From positions 1-64,000 of the forward strand of contig NZ_QNVT01000029.1 of the NCBI RefSeq assembly GCF_003385515.1: a stretch of 64,000 nt of DNA, read 5' to 3'. This stretch comes from Chryseobacterium pennae. GTDB taxonomy: Bacteria > Bacteroidota > Bacteroidia > Flavobacteriales > Weeksellaceae. Positions 1-8,315 of the stretch are shown here, piece by piece. Each line of letters begins with the position of its first letter. The first letter of the stretch is position 1. The notes beneath the pieces are model-generated. The model did not search any database and was not told the origin of the DNA. It saw nothing but the letters and a program-made list of their open reading frames with translations. Made by a program: the position numbers and the translations under genes.

Positions 1-315
1 TATGTTGCAAACTGATCTATAGAATATTTGCTGTGGTAAAAAGAGAGGAACCTTTTGTAAATTTAACAAGATATAATTTGCATATGTCTTAGAATACACG
101 AATAATTTTATTTACAAATAAATTCTGTGTGCCTATGTGGTTAAAATTAAAGTGGTTTTTTAAACCACATAGTCATATAAAAGAAGGTCATTCGTACATT
201 TGCGGCAATTAATATGTATTCATAATTTTATCGTAGATCAAATCTTTGCGCCTTAATAATGGCTTGGAAAAACAAAACTCACGTCTTTGTGTTTGCCAAC
301 AGACATAGTATCAGT
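1..315. other. Gene-free region with inverted repeat
   Basis: I see no convincing gene here. The notable structure is a 10-bp perfect inverted repeat: CTATGTGGTT at 133-142 and AACCACATAG at 163-172. A second pairing option lies inside it (GTGGTTT 152-158 with AAACCAC 162-168). The short open frame starting near 259 runs antisense through the end of the next gene and is not credible. The exported hypothetical on the minus strand ends at 316, so this stretch is its 3' flank. Confidence 0.5.
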
Positions 316-951
316 TCATATAAAGATTTCCTGTCTGGTCTTAGGAAGTATAATTTTTATACTTTTATCATTTCTGTTCTGAAGATTAATTTTTATTCCT
401 TTTTTTACATACTTTTCAGTTTCATTTTTACCGTTTTCTGGATCTTTAGTATTTTCAACTGTTTTTGTGTAGATAATTTGTCCCGTTGATAAATTAAAAT
501 CAATGGTCTTCCAAAATTCGAAAACTCTACCGGATTCGGAAAGGTTTCCAATTAATTCAAAATGCCTGTTCTGAAACCTGTATTTATCTGTATCTGCCCA
601 CCTCCAGCTGCTTCCACCATAATGCTTGATGATCAAAATTCCGTTTTTTATGGTGGTATTCACATAAGGATCGCCCATTACGCCACCATCCTTACTTCCT
701 AAGATGGCGTTTCTTGATTTTTCCAAAACGGTCCATTTATTCCCGACTTTCTTTAAAATCTGAATTTCACGGGCATTCCCGGACTCCTCATTAATGGGAA
801 TATCATAAACGATTACTTTCTCCGGAATCCTGTCTCCATCCAGATCACCATCAATGATCTCATTAATTACTGAACCTTTTGGCTGGAATTCTTTTTGAGC
901 AAAACAAGAGATGCCCAAAACAAGGAACAGAAAGCAGAATATAGTCTTCAT
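316..951 (-). CDS. Exported hypothetical protein
   Basis: A 211-residue protein of unknown function. It starts with a clear signal peptide (MKTIFCFLFLVLGISCFAQ, cleavage after AQ, residue about 19), so it is periplasmic or surface-exposed. Directly after it is an acidic stretch, DGDLDGDRIPEK (about residues 34-45). This resembles the Asp-rich loops of VCBS/FG-GAP-like or calcium-binding modules, and the rest is predicted beta-rich. The Cys at position 16 is not in a good lipobox. It stands alone, divergent from lipA with about 106 bp between the starts. No enzymatic motif is recognised. Confidence 0.7.
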   Translation of the reverse strand: MKTIFCFLFLVLGISCFAQKEFQPKGSVINEIIDGDLDGDRIPEKVIVYDIPINEESGNAREIQILKKVGNKWTVLEKSRNAILGSKDGGVMGDPYVNTTIKNGILIIKHYGGSSWRWADTDKYRFQNRHFELIGNLSESGRVFEFWKTIDFNLSTGQIIYTKTVENTKDPENGKNETEKYVKKGIKINLQNRNDKSIKIILPKTRQEIFI

Positions 952-1008
952 AAGAAATATTGAATTTTAAAAATACAAATTATATGTTTCATCAATGTCT
1001 GTCTTTGA

Positions 1009-1037
1009 TTGTTTCGATAAAAAAATCACTAACTTTG
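1009..1037 (+). promoter_or_regulatory. Predicted promoter of lipA
   Basis: TTG at 1009-1011 followed after 18 bp by TAACTTTG at 1030-1037. This matches the Bacteroidota primary-sigma pattern (-33 TTG, -7 TAnnTTTG). The lipA ATG lies 20 bases downstream. Confidence 0.55.
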
Positions 1038-1057
1038 AACCTCAATTTGAGAAATAA

Positions 1058-1924
1058 ATGGAAAATTTAGTTCAAGACACTACCGTTCAAAAACCAAAGT
1101 GGATTCGTGTAAAACTTCCTACCGGAAAAAACTACAGGGAATTGAGAACCTTGGTTGATAAATATAAATTAAATACCATTTGCCAAAGCGGAAGCTGCCC
1201 GAATATGGGGGAGTGCTGGGGAGAAGGTACGGCAACATTCATGATTTTAGGAAATATCTGTACAAGAAGCTGTGGATTCTGTGGCGTAAAAACAGGAAAA
1301 CCGCTTGATGTAAACTGGGATGAACCTGAAAAAGTAGCCCGTTCGATCAAATTAATGAAGATCAAACATGCCGTTCTTACTTCTGTAGACCGCGATGACC
1401 TGAAAGATATGGGATCTATTCTTTGGGGAGAAACCGTAAATGCTGTAAGAAGAATCTCTCCGGGAACTACAATGGAAACATTAATTCCGGATTTTCAGGG
1501 AATTACTAAACATATCGACCGATTGGTAGATGTTGCCCCTGAAGTAATCTCTCATAACATGGAAACTGTAAAACGTTTGACCAGAGAAGTGAGAATTCAG
1601 GCAAAATATGAAAGAAGCCTTGAGGTTTTAAGATATTTAAAAGAAGCAGGACAAAGAAGAACCAAAACCGGTGTAATGCTTGGTCTGGGTGAAACTAAAG
1701 ATGAAGTTTTCCAGACGATTGAAGATATCAGAAATGCCAATGTAGATGTTATCACTCTTGGACAATATTTACAGCCAACAAAAAAACATCTTCCTGTAAA
1801 GAGATTCATTACTCCTGAGGAATTTGATGAATTGGGTGACTTTGCAAGAAGCCTTGGTTTCAGACATGTTGAAAGTTCTCCTCTTGTAAGAAGTTCTTAC
1901 CACGCAGAAAAACATATTCATTAA
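1058..1924 (+). CDS. lipA: Lipoyl synthase LipA
   Basis: Radical-SAM enzyme that inserts two sulfurs into protein-bound octanoyl groups to make lipoyl cofactors for pyruvate and 2-oxoglutarate dehydrogenases and the glycine cleavage H-protein. The 288 residues match the family length. The auxiliary [4Fe-4S] cluster motif C-x4-C-x5-C is seen in CQSGSCPNMGEC (about residues 42-53). The radical-SAM cluster motif C-x3-C-x2-C is seen in CTRSCGFC (about 68-75). The C-terminal RSSYHAE is the conserved Ser-containing tail. The GLGET and TLGQYLQPT segments are also family-typical. It is a single-gene unit with its own promoter and a terminator hairpin. Confidence 0.96.
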   Translation: MENLVQDTTVQKPKWIRVKLPTGKNYRELRTLVDKYKLNTICQSGSCPNMGECWGEGTATFMILGNICTRSCGFCGVKTGKPLDVNWDEPEKVARSIKLMKIKHAVLTSVDRDDLKDMGSILWGETVNAVRRISPGTTMETLIPDFQGITKHIDRLVDVAPEVISHNMETVKRLTREVRIQAKYERSLEVLRYLKEAGQRRTKTGVMLGLGETKDEVFQTIEDIRNANVDVITLGQYLQPTKKHLPVKRFITPEEFDELGDFARSLGFRHVESSPLVRSSYHAEKHIH

Positions 1925-1931
1925 AATACAG

Positions 1932-1960
1932 ACCGCTCAGCAATGGGCGGTTATTCTTTT
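1932..1960 (+). terminator. Terminator after lipA
   Basis: Stem ACCGCTC (1932-1938) pairs with GGGCGGT (1945-1951, one G-T wobble), followed by a T-rich run. The stem and loop sequence is nearly identical to the terminator at 22983, and both are followed by the same repeat tail. Confidence 0.7.
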
Positions 1961-2072
1961 GTACTGGTGGAAGATGAGAGATGGTGAGAGAATAGACGAA
2001 TAGATAATAGATGAGAAGATAATAGGGAAGAGTTGTCAACGATCTTAACAAGCATCCATGAAGGATAGCTGT

Positions 2073-2130
2073 CATCATTCCCATCCTTTAGAGGGGCAAG
2101 AATTCAAAGAATTTTTGACGGGGTGGTTTA
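2073..2130 (+). repeat. Dispersed repeat copy 1 (ends TTTGACGGGGTGGTTTA)
   Basis: About 58 bp, beginning CATCATTCCC and ending TTTTTGACGGGGTGGTTTA. A clearly related copy lies at 23087-23146. Both copies sit about 140 bp or less downstream of the same terminator hairpin. Confidence 0.75.
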
Positions 2131-2161
2131 TCGTAATATCATATCCAAACTATACCCAATC

Positions 2162-2191
2162 ATCTGTGAAAATCTGTGCAATCTGTGGTAA
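2162..2191 (+). repeat. Phased ATCTGTG repeat, copy 1
   Basis: Three ATCTGTG units at 2162, 2172 and 2181, spaced 10 and 9 bp (about one helical turn). The reverse complement recurs at 11174-11203, matching at 28 of 30 positions. Confidence 0.7.
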
Positions 2192-2230
2192 AAATATATA
2201 AAATTTAAATCTGCATTATCTGCCAGATCA

Positions 2231-3136
2231 TCAAAACGATTTATTACAGGAAGATTCCCGATTAATTACTCCAATCCTTCCATTGATCTCAATAGGTTTA
2301 AAATGTTTTTTCTTAAATTCTGACGGAGTTTCTCCCGTATGCTGCTTGAACAGCTTATTAAAATAAGAAAGGCTTTCAAAACCCACCTGAAAACAAACTT
2401 CTGTCACTGAAGAATCTTTTAACAGATAAATTTTAGCCTGATTGATCCTGTAATTATTAACAAAATCTGTAAACGTCATATTGGTTTGCTTTTTAAAGTA
2501 GCGGCAAAAAGCAGGAGTACTCAAGCTGACAATCTTGGCAATTTCATTTACATTGGGTTTCTTATCATGGTTTTCATGAATATAATCGTAGATGGTTCCC
2601 ATTCTGATCTTGTCATTCAGAAACCATTTGACTCTGGTATCTTCTTTATTAATTTCACTTACTTCGGTAGAGTTAGACAGGATCTGTAAGATTTCGATTA
2701 ACCCAATCAACGATTCAAATGAGTTTTTATCTTTGATAATCTGAAGCTTTTCTACCACGAGGCTTTTTGTTTTTCCGGAAAAGGATAACCCAAGATGGGA
2801 ACGTTCCAAAAGATTTTTAATAGAATCAAACTCAGGAACAGGCAAAATGATATCCTGAAGAAAATTTTCACGCATCTGCAGTACCATTTGCTTGCATTCA
2901 GTCTGTATACCGTAATCGAAATTAAGATGAGGTACATTGGCTCCTATCAGCAGCAATTCACTGTTGGTAAAGCCTGAAATATTTTTTCCGACATGCCGGA
3001 TTCCGTTTGAAGCTTCTACATATACCAATTCTATTTCAGGATGGTAATGCCAGAAAAAACAATTCTTTAGGGAAGGGGAAAATAGCTTGAACGATTTCCC
3101 TTTTTCAAACTCTATAATTTCTTTCTGGATCTTCAT
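2231..3136 (-). CDS. AraC-family transcriptional regulator
   Basis: A 301-residue DNA-binding regulator. The N-terminal part (about 1-140) has a cupin-like ligand-binding pattern (HYHPEIELVYV near residue 30). The C-terminal part (about 180-280) is a standard AraC double helix-turn-helix: NVNEIAKIVSLSTPAFCRYFKK for the first HTH and SVTEVCFQVGFESLSYFNKLFK for the second, ending in the typical GETPSEFKK. It is divergent from an MFS exporter gene across about 175 bp, so it probably controls that exporter and itself. The ligand is unknown. Confidence 0.92.
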   Translation of the reverse strand: MKIQKEIIEFEKGKSFKLFSPSLKNCFFWHYHPEIELVYVEASNGIRHVGKNISGFTNSELLLIGANVPHLNFDYGIQTECKQMVLQMRENFLQDIILPVPEFDSIKNLLERSHLGLSFSGKTKSLVVEKLQIIKDKNSFESLIGLIEILQILSNSTEVSEINKEDTRVKWFLNDKIRMGTIYDYIHENHDKKPNVNEIAKIVSLSTPAFCRYFKKQTNMTFTDFVNNYRINQAKIYLLKDSSVTEVCFQVGFESLSYFNKLFKQHTGETPSEFKKKHFKPIEINGRIGVINRESSCNKSF

Positions 3137-3311
3137 TTTGTTCTCATTTGATTGTTTGTAGAGTTAAATTTAAATAAAAAGGTTAATATGGAGCAAATTT
3201 TTATCATTCAAAGAGGTGTGAAATCCAATCTTTCTTTCGAATTTTGCACTTTCAAAATAAAGATGGGTTACCATTTGCATTTCAAAAGATTAATTGAGAA
3301 AAGAATTTACA

Positions 3312-4514
3312 ATGAAGATTGATAAAAGAATAATACCGCTGGCGATAGGCGGACTGGGAATAGGAACCACAGAATTTACCGTTATGGGGCTATTACCGGA
3401 CATTGCAAAAACATTAGAGATTACGATCCCGCAAGCCGGGCACCTGATTTCCGCCTATGCAATGGGGGTTGTAATCGGAGCACCGATTCTGATCGGATAT
3501 TCGGTGAAATTTCCTCCTAAAAAGGTGCTGATCGCATTCATGATCCTTTTTACTTTATTTAACGGGCTTTCTGCCATTGCTCCCAATTACGGGACCATGT
3601 TGATTATCAGATTTATGTCTGGACTTCCTCATGGGGCATTCTTTGGAGTAGGGACTGTGGTGGCCGCTAAAATGGCAGGGAAAGGTAAAGAAGCATTCTA
3701 TATCTCTATGATGTTTACCGGGCTTACTGTAGCCAACCTGGTCATGGTTCCTTTGGTAACGTATATTGGGCATACTTTCCATTGGAGGCTTTATTTTGCT
3801 ATCGTAGCTTTAATTGGTGTTTTTGCCCTCCTGTTTTTAAAATTATGGCTTCCTGCTACGGAGGCTAATCAAAATACCCATTTTCTGGAGGAACTGAAGT
3901 TTCTGAAAAAGAAGCAGGCATGGTTGGTATTGGCAATTACAGCAATCGGGTTTGGTGGACTTTTTACGTGGTTAAGCTATATTACTCCTTTAATGACAGT
4001 GATTTCCGGAGTTCAAAGCAGTCAGATGGCTTATGTAATGGTTCTTGCAGGAGCGGGGATGGTAGTTGGTAACCTGGCAGGAGGTATTATTTCAGATAAA
4101 CTAGGTCCGGAAAAAACGTGTGCATTGCTGATCTTTCTGATGATGATTTCTCTGGTAGGCGTATTTTTGCTTTCCGAGCATCAGAATATAGCTTTTATCC
4201 TGACGTTTATGTGTGGGGCATTATCAATGTCAATCGCTGCACCCATTAATATTATGATGATGAAGGCTGCCCCAAAAAGTGAAATGATGGCAGCAGCTTT
4301 TATGCAGGCAGGGTTTAATATTGCAAATGCAATGGGAGCTTTCTTTGGCGGAATTCCTTTGGAATATGGATTACCTTTCAACTATCCGTCATTGGTAGGG
4401 GTGGGGATGACTTTTATCGGGTTTGTAATCAGTGTAAGATATATGTATCTATATGGTTCACAAACTGTGAATAAAGATGAACCCGTTACAGAATGTGTTT
4501 CCTGTGATAAATAG
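3312..4514 (+). CDS. MFS transporter, arabinose-efflux (AraJ-like) type
   Basis: About 400 residues with twelve predicted membrane segments, a major facilitator of the drug or sugar exporter class. The N-terminal RIIPLAIGGLGIGTTEFTVMGLLPDIA and the helix LPHGAFFGVGTVVAAKMA are typical of AraJ/PbuE-type exporters (DHA1). I place the start at ATG 3312 (MKIDKRIIP); a TTG six codons upstream is in frame but less likely. It is divergently arranged with an AraC regulator, suggesting inducible export. The substrate cannot be read from sequence. Confidence 0.9.
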   Translation: MKIDKRIIPLAIGGLGIGTTEFTVMGLLPDIAKTLEITIPQAGHLISAYAMGVVIGAPILIGYSVKFPPKKVLIAFMILFTLFNGLSAIAPNYGTMLIIRFMSGLPHGAFFGVGTVVAAKMAGKGKEAFYISMMFTGLTVANLVMVPLVTYIGHTFHWRLYFAIVALIGVFALLFLKLWLPATEANQNTHFLEELKFLKKKQAWLVLAITAIGFGGLFTWLSYITPLMTVISGVQSSQMAYVMVLAGAGMVVGNLAGGIISDKLGPEKTCALLIFLMMISLVGVFLLSEHQNIAFILTFMCGALSMSIAAPINIMMMKAAPKSEMMAAAFMQAGFNIANAMGAFFGGIPLEYGLPFNYPSLVGVGMTFIGFVISVRYMYLYGSQTVNKDEPVTECVSCDK

Positions 4515-4645
4515 ATTTTTCACAAAAATTATTTGTTTTCAATTTTGTAAGAGAAGATAATCCTGAAGATATATATTTACAGAAATACAGAATATAAAAA
4601 TCGGCATAATCTCTTGAAAATGTGAAACAAAAAGTAATAAAGCAT

Positions 4646-4696
4646 AAAAAAAGCTGTCCCAAAGTCAGAAAATTGACTTTAGCGACAGCTTTTTTT
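4646..4696. terminator. Bidirectional terminator (MFS / lectin)
   Basis: AAAAAAGCTGTC (ending 4658) pairs with GACAGCTTTTTT (from 4684). An inner stem AAAGTCA / TGACTTT (4661-4680) lengthens the hairpin. A- and T-runs flank it, so it can serve the two convergent genes. Confidence 0.85.
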
Positions 4697-4721
4697 AAAT
4701 TAATACATTTATTCTTTCAGG

Positions 4722-5066
4722 CTAGAATTTAAATACGCAGCTGCAAACGCTCATTTTGCCTTCTACAACTGTTGTCCATTGTCCGTTCCATGTTCCTCCG
4801 TAGGATGCACAGATGGAAGGGCAGATAGCTTTAGCATCTTCGTCGCTCCAGATCGGACCGGCTAAAACATTTAAAGTATATTCTGTACTGCCGGTTGGCT
4901 CAGTATTTAATTCAACTTCTATAACGCTCATTTGTCCTTCTACAATGGTAGTCCATTGTCCAGTAAATTTTCCTAAATGTGCCGCAGCAATACGTGGTCC
5001 TAATTTTTGTGCTTCGTCATTACTCCAAAGTGGTCCTGCAATAATGTTGGTTTTGAATGTTGACAT
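4722..5066 (-). CDS. MVL-like mannan-binding lectin
   Basis: A 114-residue protein made of two homologous halves of about 54 residues. Each half has the pattern aGPxWSxxdA ... GxWxGQWTT.VEGxMSV (AGPLWSNDEA / GQWTTIVEGQMSV and AGPIWSDEDA / GQWTTVVEGKMSV). This length, internal duplication and motif match Microcystis viridis lectin (MVL), a cyanobacterial lectin that binds oligomannosides containing the Man-GlcNAc core. No signal peptide is seen, so it is cytoplasmic unless released by another route. The second half carries four Cys residues absent from the first. It is a monocistronic gene with a TATATTTG -7 element upstream. Confidence 0.82.
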   Translation of the reverse strand: MSTFKTNIIAGPLWSNDEAQKLGPRIAAAHLGKFTGQWTTIVEGQMSVIEVELNTEPTGSTEYTLNVLAGPIWSDEDAKAICPSICASYGGTWNGQWTTVVEGKMSVCSCVFKF

Positions 5067-5093
5067 GGTATAAATTTTTGTGGGTTAGTATTA

Positions 5094-5101
5094 CAAATAT
5101 A
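5094..5101 (-). promoter_or_regulatory. -7 element of the lectin gene
   Basis: On the minus strand it reads TATATTTG, 27 bases upstream of the lectin start codon. It matches the Bacteroidota -7 consensus; no clear -33 TTG at the ideal spacing. Confidence 0.5.
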
Positions 5102-5194
5102 CTCACCAATTTGGGAAATAATTACAGTATAATGTACCAAATTTATTATTAGGTATTTTTACGTATACTGTTGATATTGATTTAGATGTAATAG

Positions 5195-5223
5195 AAAAGA
5201 CTGCCTTTTAAGACAGTCTTTTT
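5195..5223 (-). terminator. Terminator after SpoIIAA-like gene
   Basis: AAAAGACTG (5195-5203) pairs with CAGTCTTTT (5214-5222). It lies just past the stop of the minus-strand gene ending at 5244. Confidence 0.75.
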
Positions 5224-5243
5224 ATCATTTTTTATAAGATTGA

Positions 5244-5624
5244 TTAAACCTCAACTTCATTGCCATTTTTGCACCAATAGAGTGCGTTGTATAAATTTTC
5301 TTTTGGGAAGGATTTAAATTCTCCAGGCATCAGAACACTGAATATATCAGTAAAATTCTGTACCCCTTCTTTGTCTGTAACGATGGCTGCACGATTCCAT
5401 TTTGCAAGGTTTTTTATTCCAAGCAGGAGGTCTTCGAGCCATGCACCCATGGTAAAGTTATCCAGATCGGTATCCAGGTACAGTAAGTAATTCAGCTCAC
5501 CAAATTGATCTACTTTCTCTTTTACACGCGGAATTACCAATTTTTCAAAATCTTCTTTCGTCACTTCTCCCGTTGCATTGAATGCCGCAACATTATCCGG
5601 AGCTTCTGGAATAATTGTTATCAT
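5244..5624 (-). CDS. SpoIIAA-like (STAS-related) protein
   Basis: A 126-residue soluble protein resembling the SpoIIAA-like family (PF11964), a STAS-type fold found in many environmental bacteria. Typical features are the N-terminal beta strand NVAAFNATGEVTKEDFEKLVIP, the central LNYLLYLDTD and the later WNRAAIVTDKEGVQNFTD. No signal peptide or membrane segment is present. The family has no established biochemical role, though membrane association and lipid binding have been suggested for relatives. It is a lone gene between the lectin and an oxidoreductase. Confidence 0.75.
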   Translation of the reverse strand: MITIIPEAPDNVAAFNATGEVTKEDFEKLVIPRVKEKVDQFGELNYLLYLDTDLDNFTMGAWLEDLLLGIKNLAKWNRAAIVTDKEGVQNFTDIFSVLMPGEFKSFPKENLYNALYWCKNGNEVEV

Positions 5625-5739
5625 AGTAAATATTTTATGGTGGTTGGAACTTAATAAAGTAACAATAACTACACCATAAATTCATCTAAAATTGTTAAAA
5701 TAGACATAAATATTGTTATTTTTAATGTAAAATATCAAT

Positions 5740-6945
5740 ATGGATCTTAAATCAAATGAACCTTTCTGGCTTTTAAAAAATGGTCTGATCACCACTTATC
5801 CTTCTTTAAAATCAGACGAAAAATGTGATGTTGTAATTATTGGTGGGGGAATTACAGGAAGTCTTATCGCTCATCAGATGGTGAAAGATGGCTATGAAAC
5901 TATTCTTATTGATAAGCGTGAGCTTTGTAACGGAAGTACCTCGGCTACCACTTCAATGCTGCAGTATGAAATAGATATCCCTCTTTATGAGTTAAAAGAA
6001 AAAATAGGGGAAAAAGGGGCAGTTGAGAGTTATAAAGCATGCTCGGAATCTATTGATACCATTGAAAAGCTTGCTGCAAAGATACGGTCCAACGCAGGTT
6101 TCAAACGGAAAAAATCACTGTACTTTGCTGCGAAAAAGAAAGATACTGAATGGTTGAAAAAAGAATATGAAGCCAGAAAAGAAGCCGGATTTGATGTTAA
6201 ATGGTTAAATTCAGATCAGATATTAAAAGCATTTGAATTTGAAAATACTTATGGCGGGATCCTGTCAAAGCAGGGAGCGAGTATTGATGCCTTTCAGTTT
6301 GCCCATGAATTATTTAAACATAATGTAAAGAAAGGCTTAAAGGTTTTTGATAAAACTGAAATGGTAGAGGTGGAGTATCATAAAGGTTTTAATATCATTA
6401 AAGTAGATACAGGTTTTCAGATCAGGACGAAGAAAATAATCTATTGCATTGGCTATGAGAGCAAAAATCTGCTGAAAGAAAACTTCGTTGATCTGAAAAG
6501 TACTTATGCTGTTGTTTCGGAAGTAGATAAGAATAAGTTTAAAAATAGTACGAGTACATTAGTCTGGAATACCGATGATCCTTATCTGTATATGCGAAGT
6601 ACCGATGACGGAAGAATGCTCATAGGTGGTGGAGATGAAGATTTCTACGGTGCTGAAAAACGGGACGCTTTATTGGAGACAAAAGAAAAAGAAATTTTAA
6701 AAAATTTAAAGAAAATAAAACCTGATTATCATTTTTACCCTGATTTTGTATGGGCAGGAACTTTTGGGGAAACAAAAGACGGGCTTCCTTATATCGGAGA
6801 ACATAAAAATTTCAGAAATTCTTATTTTGTATTGGGTTTCGGTGGAAACGGAATTACCTTTTCAGTGGTGGGAATGGAAATGGTTTCTGCGTTTATGAAG
6901 AATAAAAAGCATCCCTTGTCCGGATATTTTAAGTTCGGAAGATAG
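5740..6945 (+). CDS. FAD-dependent oxidoreductase (DAO family)
   Basis: A 401-residue flavoprotein. The N-terminal Rossmann dinucleotide-binding motif is visible at about residues 29-56 (CDVVIIGGGITGSLIAHQM, GxGxxG, ending in an acidic ILIDKR). A C-terminal FAD-contact segment reads PYIGEHKNFRNSYFVLGFGGNGITFS. The architecture is that of the glycine/D-amino acid oxidase (DAO) superfamily, likely oxidising an amine or amino acid. Some relatives carry a C-terminal Rieske domain; this one lacks it. The substrate is unknown, and it is not in an obvious operon. Confidence 0.85.
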   Translation: MDLKSNEPFWLLKNGLITTYPSLKSDEKCDVVIIGGGITGSLIAHQMVKDGYETILIDKRELCNGSTSATTSMLQYEIDIPLYELKEKIGEKGAVESYKACSESIDTIEKLAAKIRSNAGFKRKKSLYFAAKKKDTEWLKKEYEARKEAGFDVKWLNSDQILKAFEFENTYGGILSKQGASIDAFQFAHELFKHNVKKGLKVFDKTEMVEVEYHKGFNIIKVDTGFQIRTKKIIYCIGYESKNLLKENFVDLKSTYAVVSEVDKNKFKNSTSTLVWNTDDPYLYMRSTDDGRMLIGGGDEDFYGAEKRDALLETKEKEILKNLKKIKPDYHFYPDFVWAGTFGETKDGLPYIGEHKNFRNSYFVLGFGGNGITFSVVGMEMVSAFMKNKKHPLSGYFKFGR

Positions 6946-6998
6946 AACAACATTATTTAGCCATGGCTTACAGCAATTAAATATTGAGTTTAATACGA

Positions 6999-7047
6999 AA
7001 GTACACTTAAGCAGAAAGTCAAAAACCTTCAAAACTTAAGTGTACTT
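6999..7047. terminator. 13-bp inverted repeat, possible terminator
   Basis: AAGTACACTTAAG (6999-7011) and CTTAAGTGTACTT (7035-7047) are perfect inverted repeats with a 23-base loop. It lies between convergent genes. The right arm is also part of a dispersed repeat (7030-7084), so it may be a mobile-repeat structure rather than a plain terminator. Confidence 0.5.
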
Positions 7048-7084
7048 CATTTCCGGAAGGGCATTACTTAAAAATACTTAAGTG
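7030..7084 (+). repeat. CTTAAGTG dispersed repeat, copy 1
   Basis: About 55 bp beginning CAAAACTTAAGTGTACTTC and ending AAATACTTAAGTG. A related 56-bp copy in the same orientation is at 11059-11114, with the two ends conserved and the middle diverged. Confidence 0.65.
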
Positions 7085-7109
7085 CTGACCCTTCTTACGG
7101 TTATCATCT

Positions 7110-8297
7110 CTACAGGCTATATCCATTCTTTTTAGCCAGTTCCTGTATAGAACTTTCAATGGCTTTTCCAAGATCATCAGAATCATCAGTTCCTCTTTTT
7201 TTCATTTCACTGTCAATGTAGGTCTGGCGTTTTTTAGAAAGATCTTCAATTTCTCGCTGAACTTTCTCACGTTCTGCTGATTTTGTAGCAACAGCTTTTT
7301 TAATTTCTTCTTTGCTTTTTCCTTTCAGCTCGTCAGGAAGCTCACTTTCTTTTATATTTGAAATAAACCCGGCATCTTTTTCAGCTTTATCTATGAGGTC
7401 CCAGTGTTCGTTTTTGTAAGCATTCTTTTTAGACTTGGAAACGGTTCGTTCCACCAGGTTGGAAACCGATTGTACTTCAGCATTTTTATCCTGGGTAATC
7501 TGTTTCTGTTTATATTCTGAGCCATGGTTTCCATAGTAAATATAAGTGTCATTCAATTTAGCATTGTACTCGGAAATTCTGATATCATAAGGTGTTTCAA
7601 TATAAATCACTTTTTTATCACTGTCAATATTGAAGTATTTGCCACCACCTGTTGTTGCTCCGTTCTGCCAGAAACTCTGGATTCCTTCTTCACGGCTTCC
7701 ACAGAAAATGGTATTGGTATAGATATTTTTATTTTTTGCTTTTGAGACCACTTCCTTATAGTCAATCCTTCCCTGGTTGAATGGTTCATTTCCTGCAATA
7801 TAAATCAGTTTCATACTTTTTTCATTACCATCCCAGTTCAGATTGGCAGAAGCATCCCTGATCACAGCTCCACAATATTCACTTCCGCCGTTGGTTCTTA
7901 AAGCAAATAATTTTTCAGATACGAGGTCGAGATCCTGGGTAAGAGGAGTGACCTGTCGGATGTAGTTTTCATCGCGGATGCCATCATTTCCATATTCATA
8001 AAGAGCAATCTCCACTTGTGGCGACTGGCCGTTGTATTTTAATGTAGTCAGTGTATTGACAATATTCCAGAGTCTTGATTTTGCCTGGTCAATCAGTCCA
8101 TCCATACTGTTGGACGTATCCAGTAAAAGGGCTACCTGGATTTTATTATCTTTTGATACCGTATTTACAGGAATTGCGGAAGCATTTCGTACTGTTAAGG
8201 TACTGTTTTCCGAATCATTTTTTGAGCAGCGGATGGCTGGAGAGGTACCGGCACTTAAGAAGGTTGCTGCGATTGCTAAGATTTTTAAAGCTGTCAT
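7110..8297 (-). CDS. Exported VWA-domain protein
   Basis: A 395-residue protein with an N-terminal export signal (about 1-24). A von Willebrand factor A domain spans about 50-250, with an intact metal-ion-dependent adhesion site start (LLLDTSNSMDG, DxSxS). The middle has the typical IYIAGNEPFNQG segment. The C-terminal third (about 300-395) is charged and helical, probably coiled coil (KEEIKKAVATKSAEREKV). It is the downstream gene of a pair with the MuiA-like gene (18 bp apart). VWA proteins usually mediate metal-dependent protein contacts, so an envelope scaffold is likely. The partner is unknown. Confidence 0.82.
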   Translation of the reverse strand: MTALKILAIAATFLSAGTSPAIRCSKNDSENSTLTVRNASAIPVNTVSKDNKIQVALLLDTSNSMDGLIDQAKSRLWNIVNTLTTLKYNGQSPQVEIALYEYGNDGIRDENYIRQVTPLTQDLDLVSEKLFALRTNGGSEYCGAVIRDASANLNWDGNEKSMKLIYIAGNEPFNQGRIDYKEVVSKAKNKNIYTNTIFCGSREEGIQSFWQNGATTGGGKYFNIDSDKKVIYIETPYDIRISEYNAKLNDTYIYYGNHGSEYKQKQITQDKNAEVQSVSNLVERTVSKSKKNAYKNEHWDLIDKAEKDAGFISNIKESELPDELKGKSKEEIKKAVATKSAEREKVQREIEDLSKKRQTYIDSEMKKRGTDDSDDLGKAIESSIQELAKKNGYSL

Positions 8298-8315
8298 ATT
8301 GTTATTTTTTATTGG

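Larger units (their letters stand above)
1961..2230. other. Gene-free region with two repeat families
   Basis: Between the lipA terminator and the AraC gene end. It contains purine-rich GATAATAGATGAGA-like sequence, then a copy of the tail repeat (2073-2130) and a phased ATCTGTG repeat (2162-2191). No open frame here looks real. Confidence 0.6.

Noticed and set aside
259..489. Plus-strand open frame of 76 codons
   Set aside because: It lies antisense to the exported hypothetical gene and consists of low-complexity Phe/Ile-rich residues with no start context. Not a gene.
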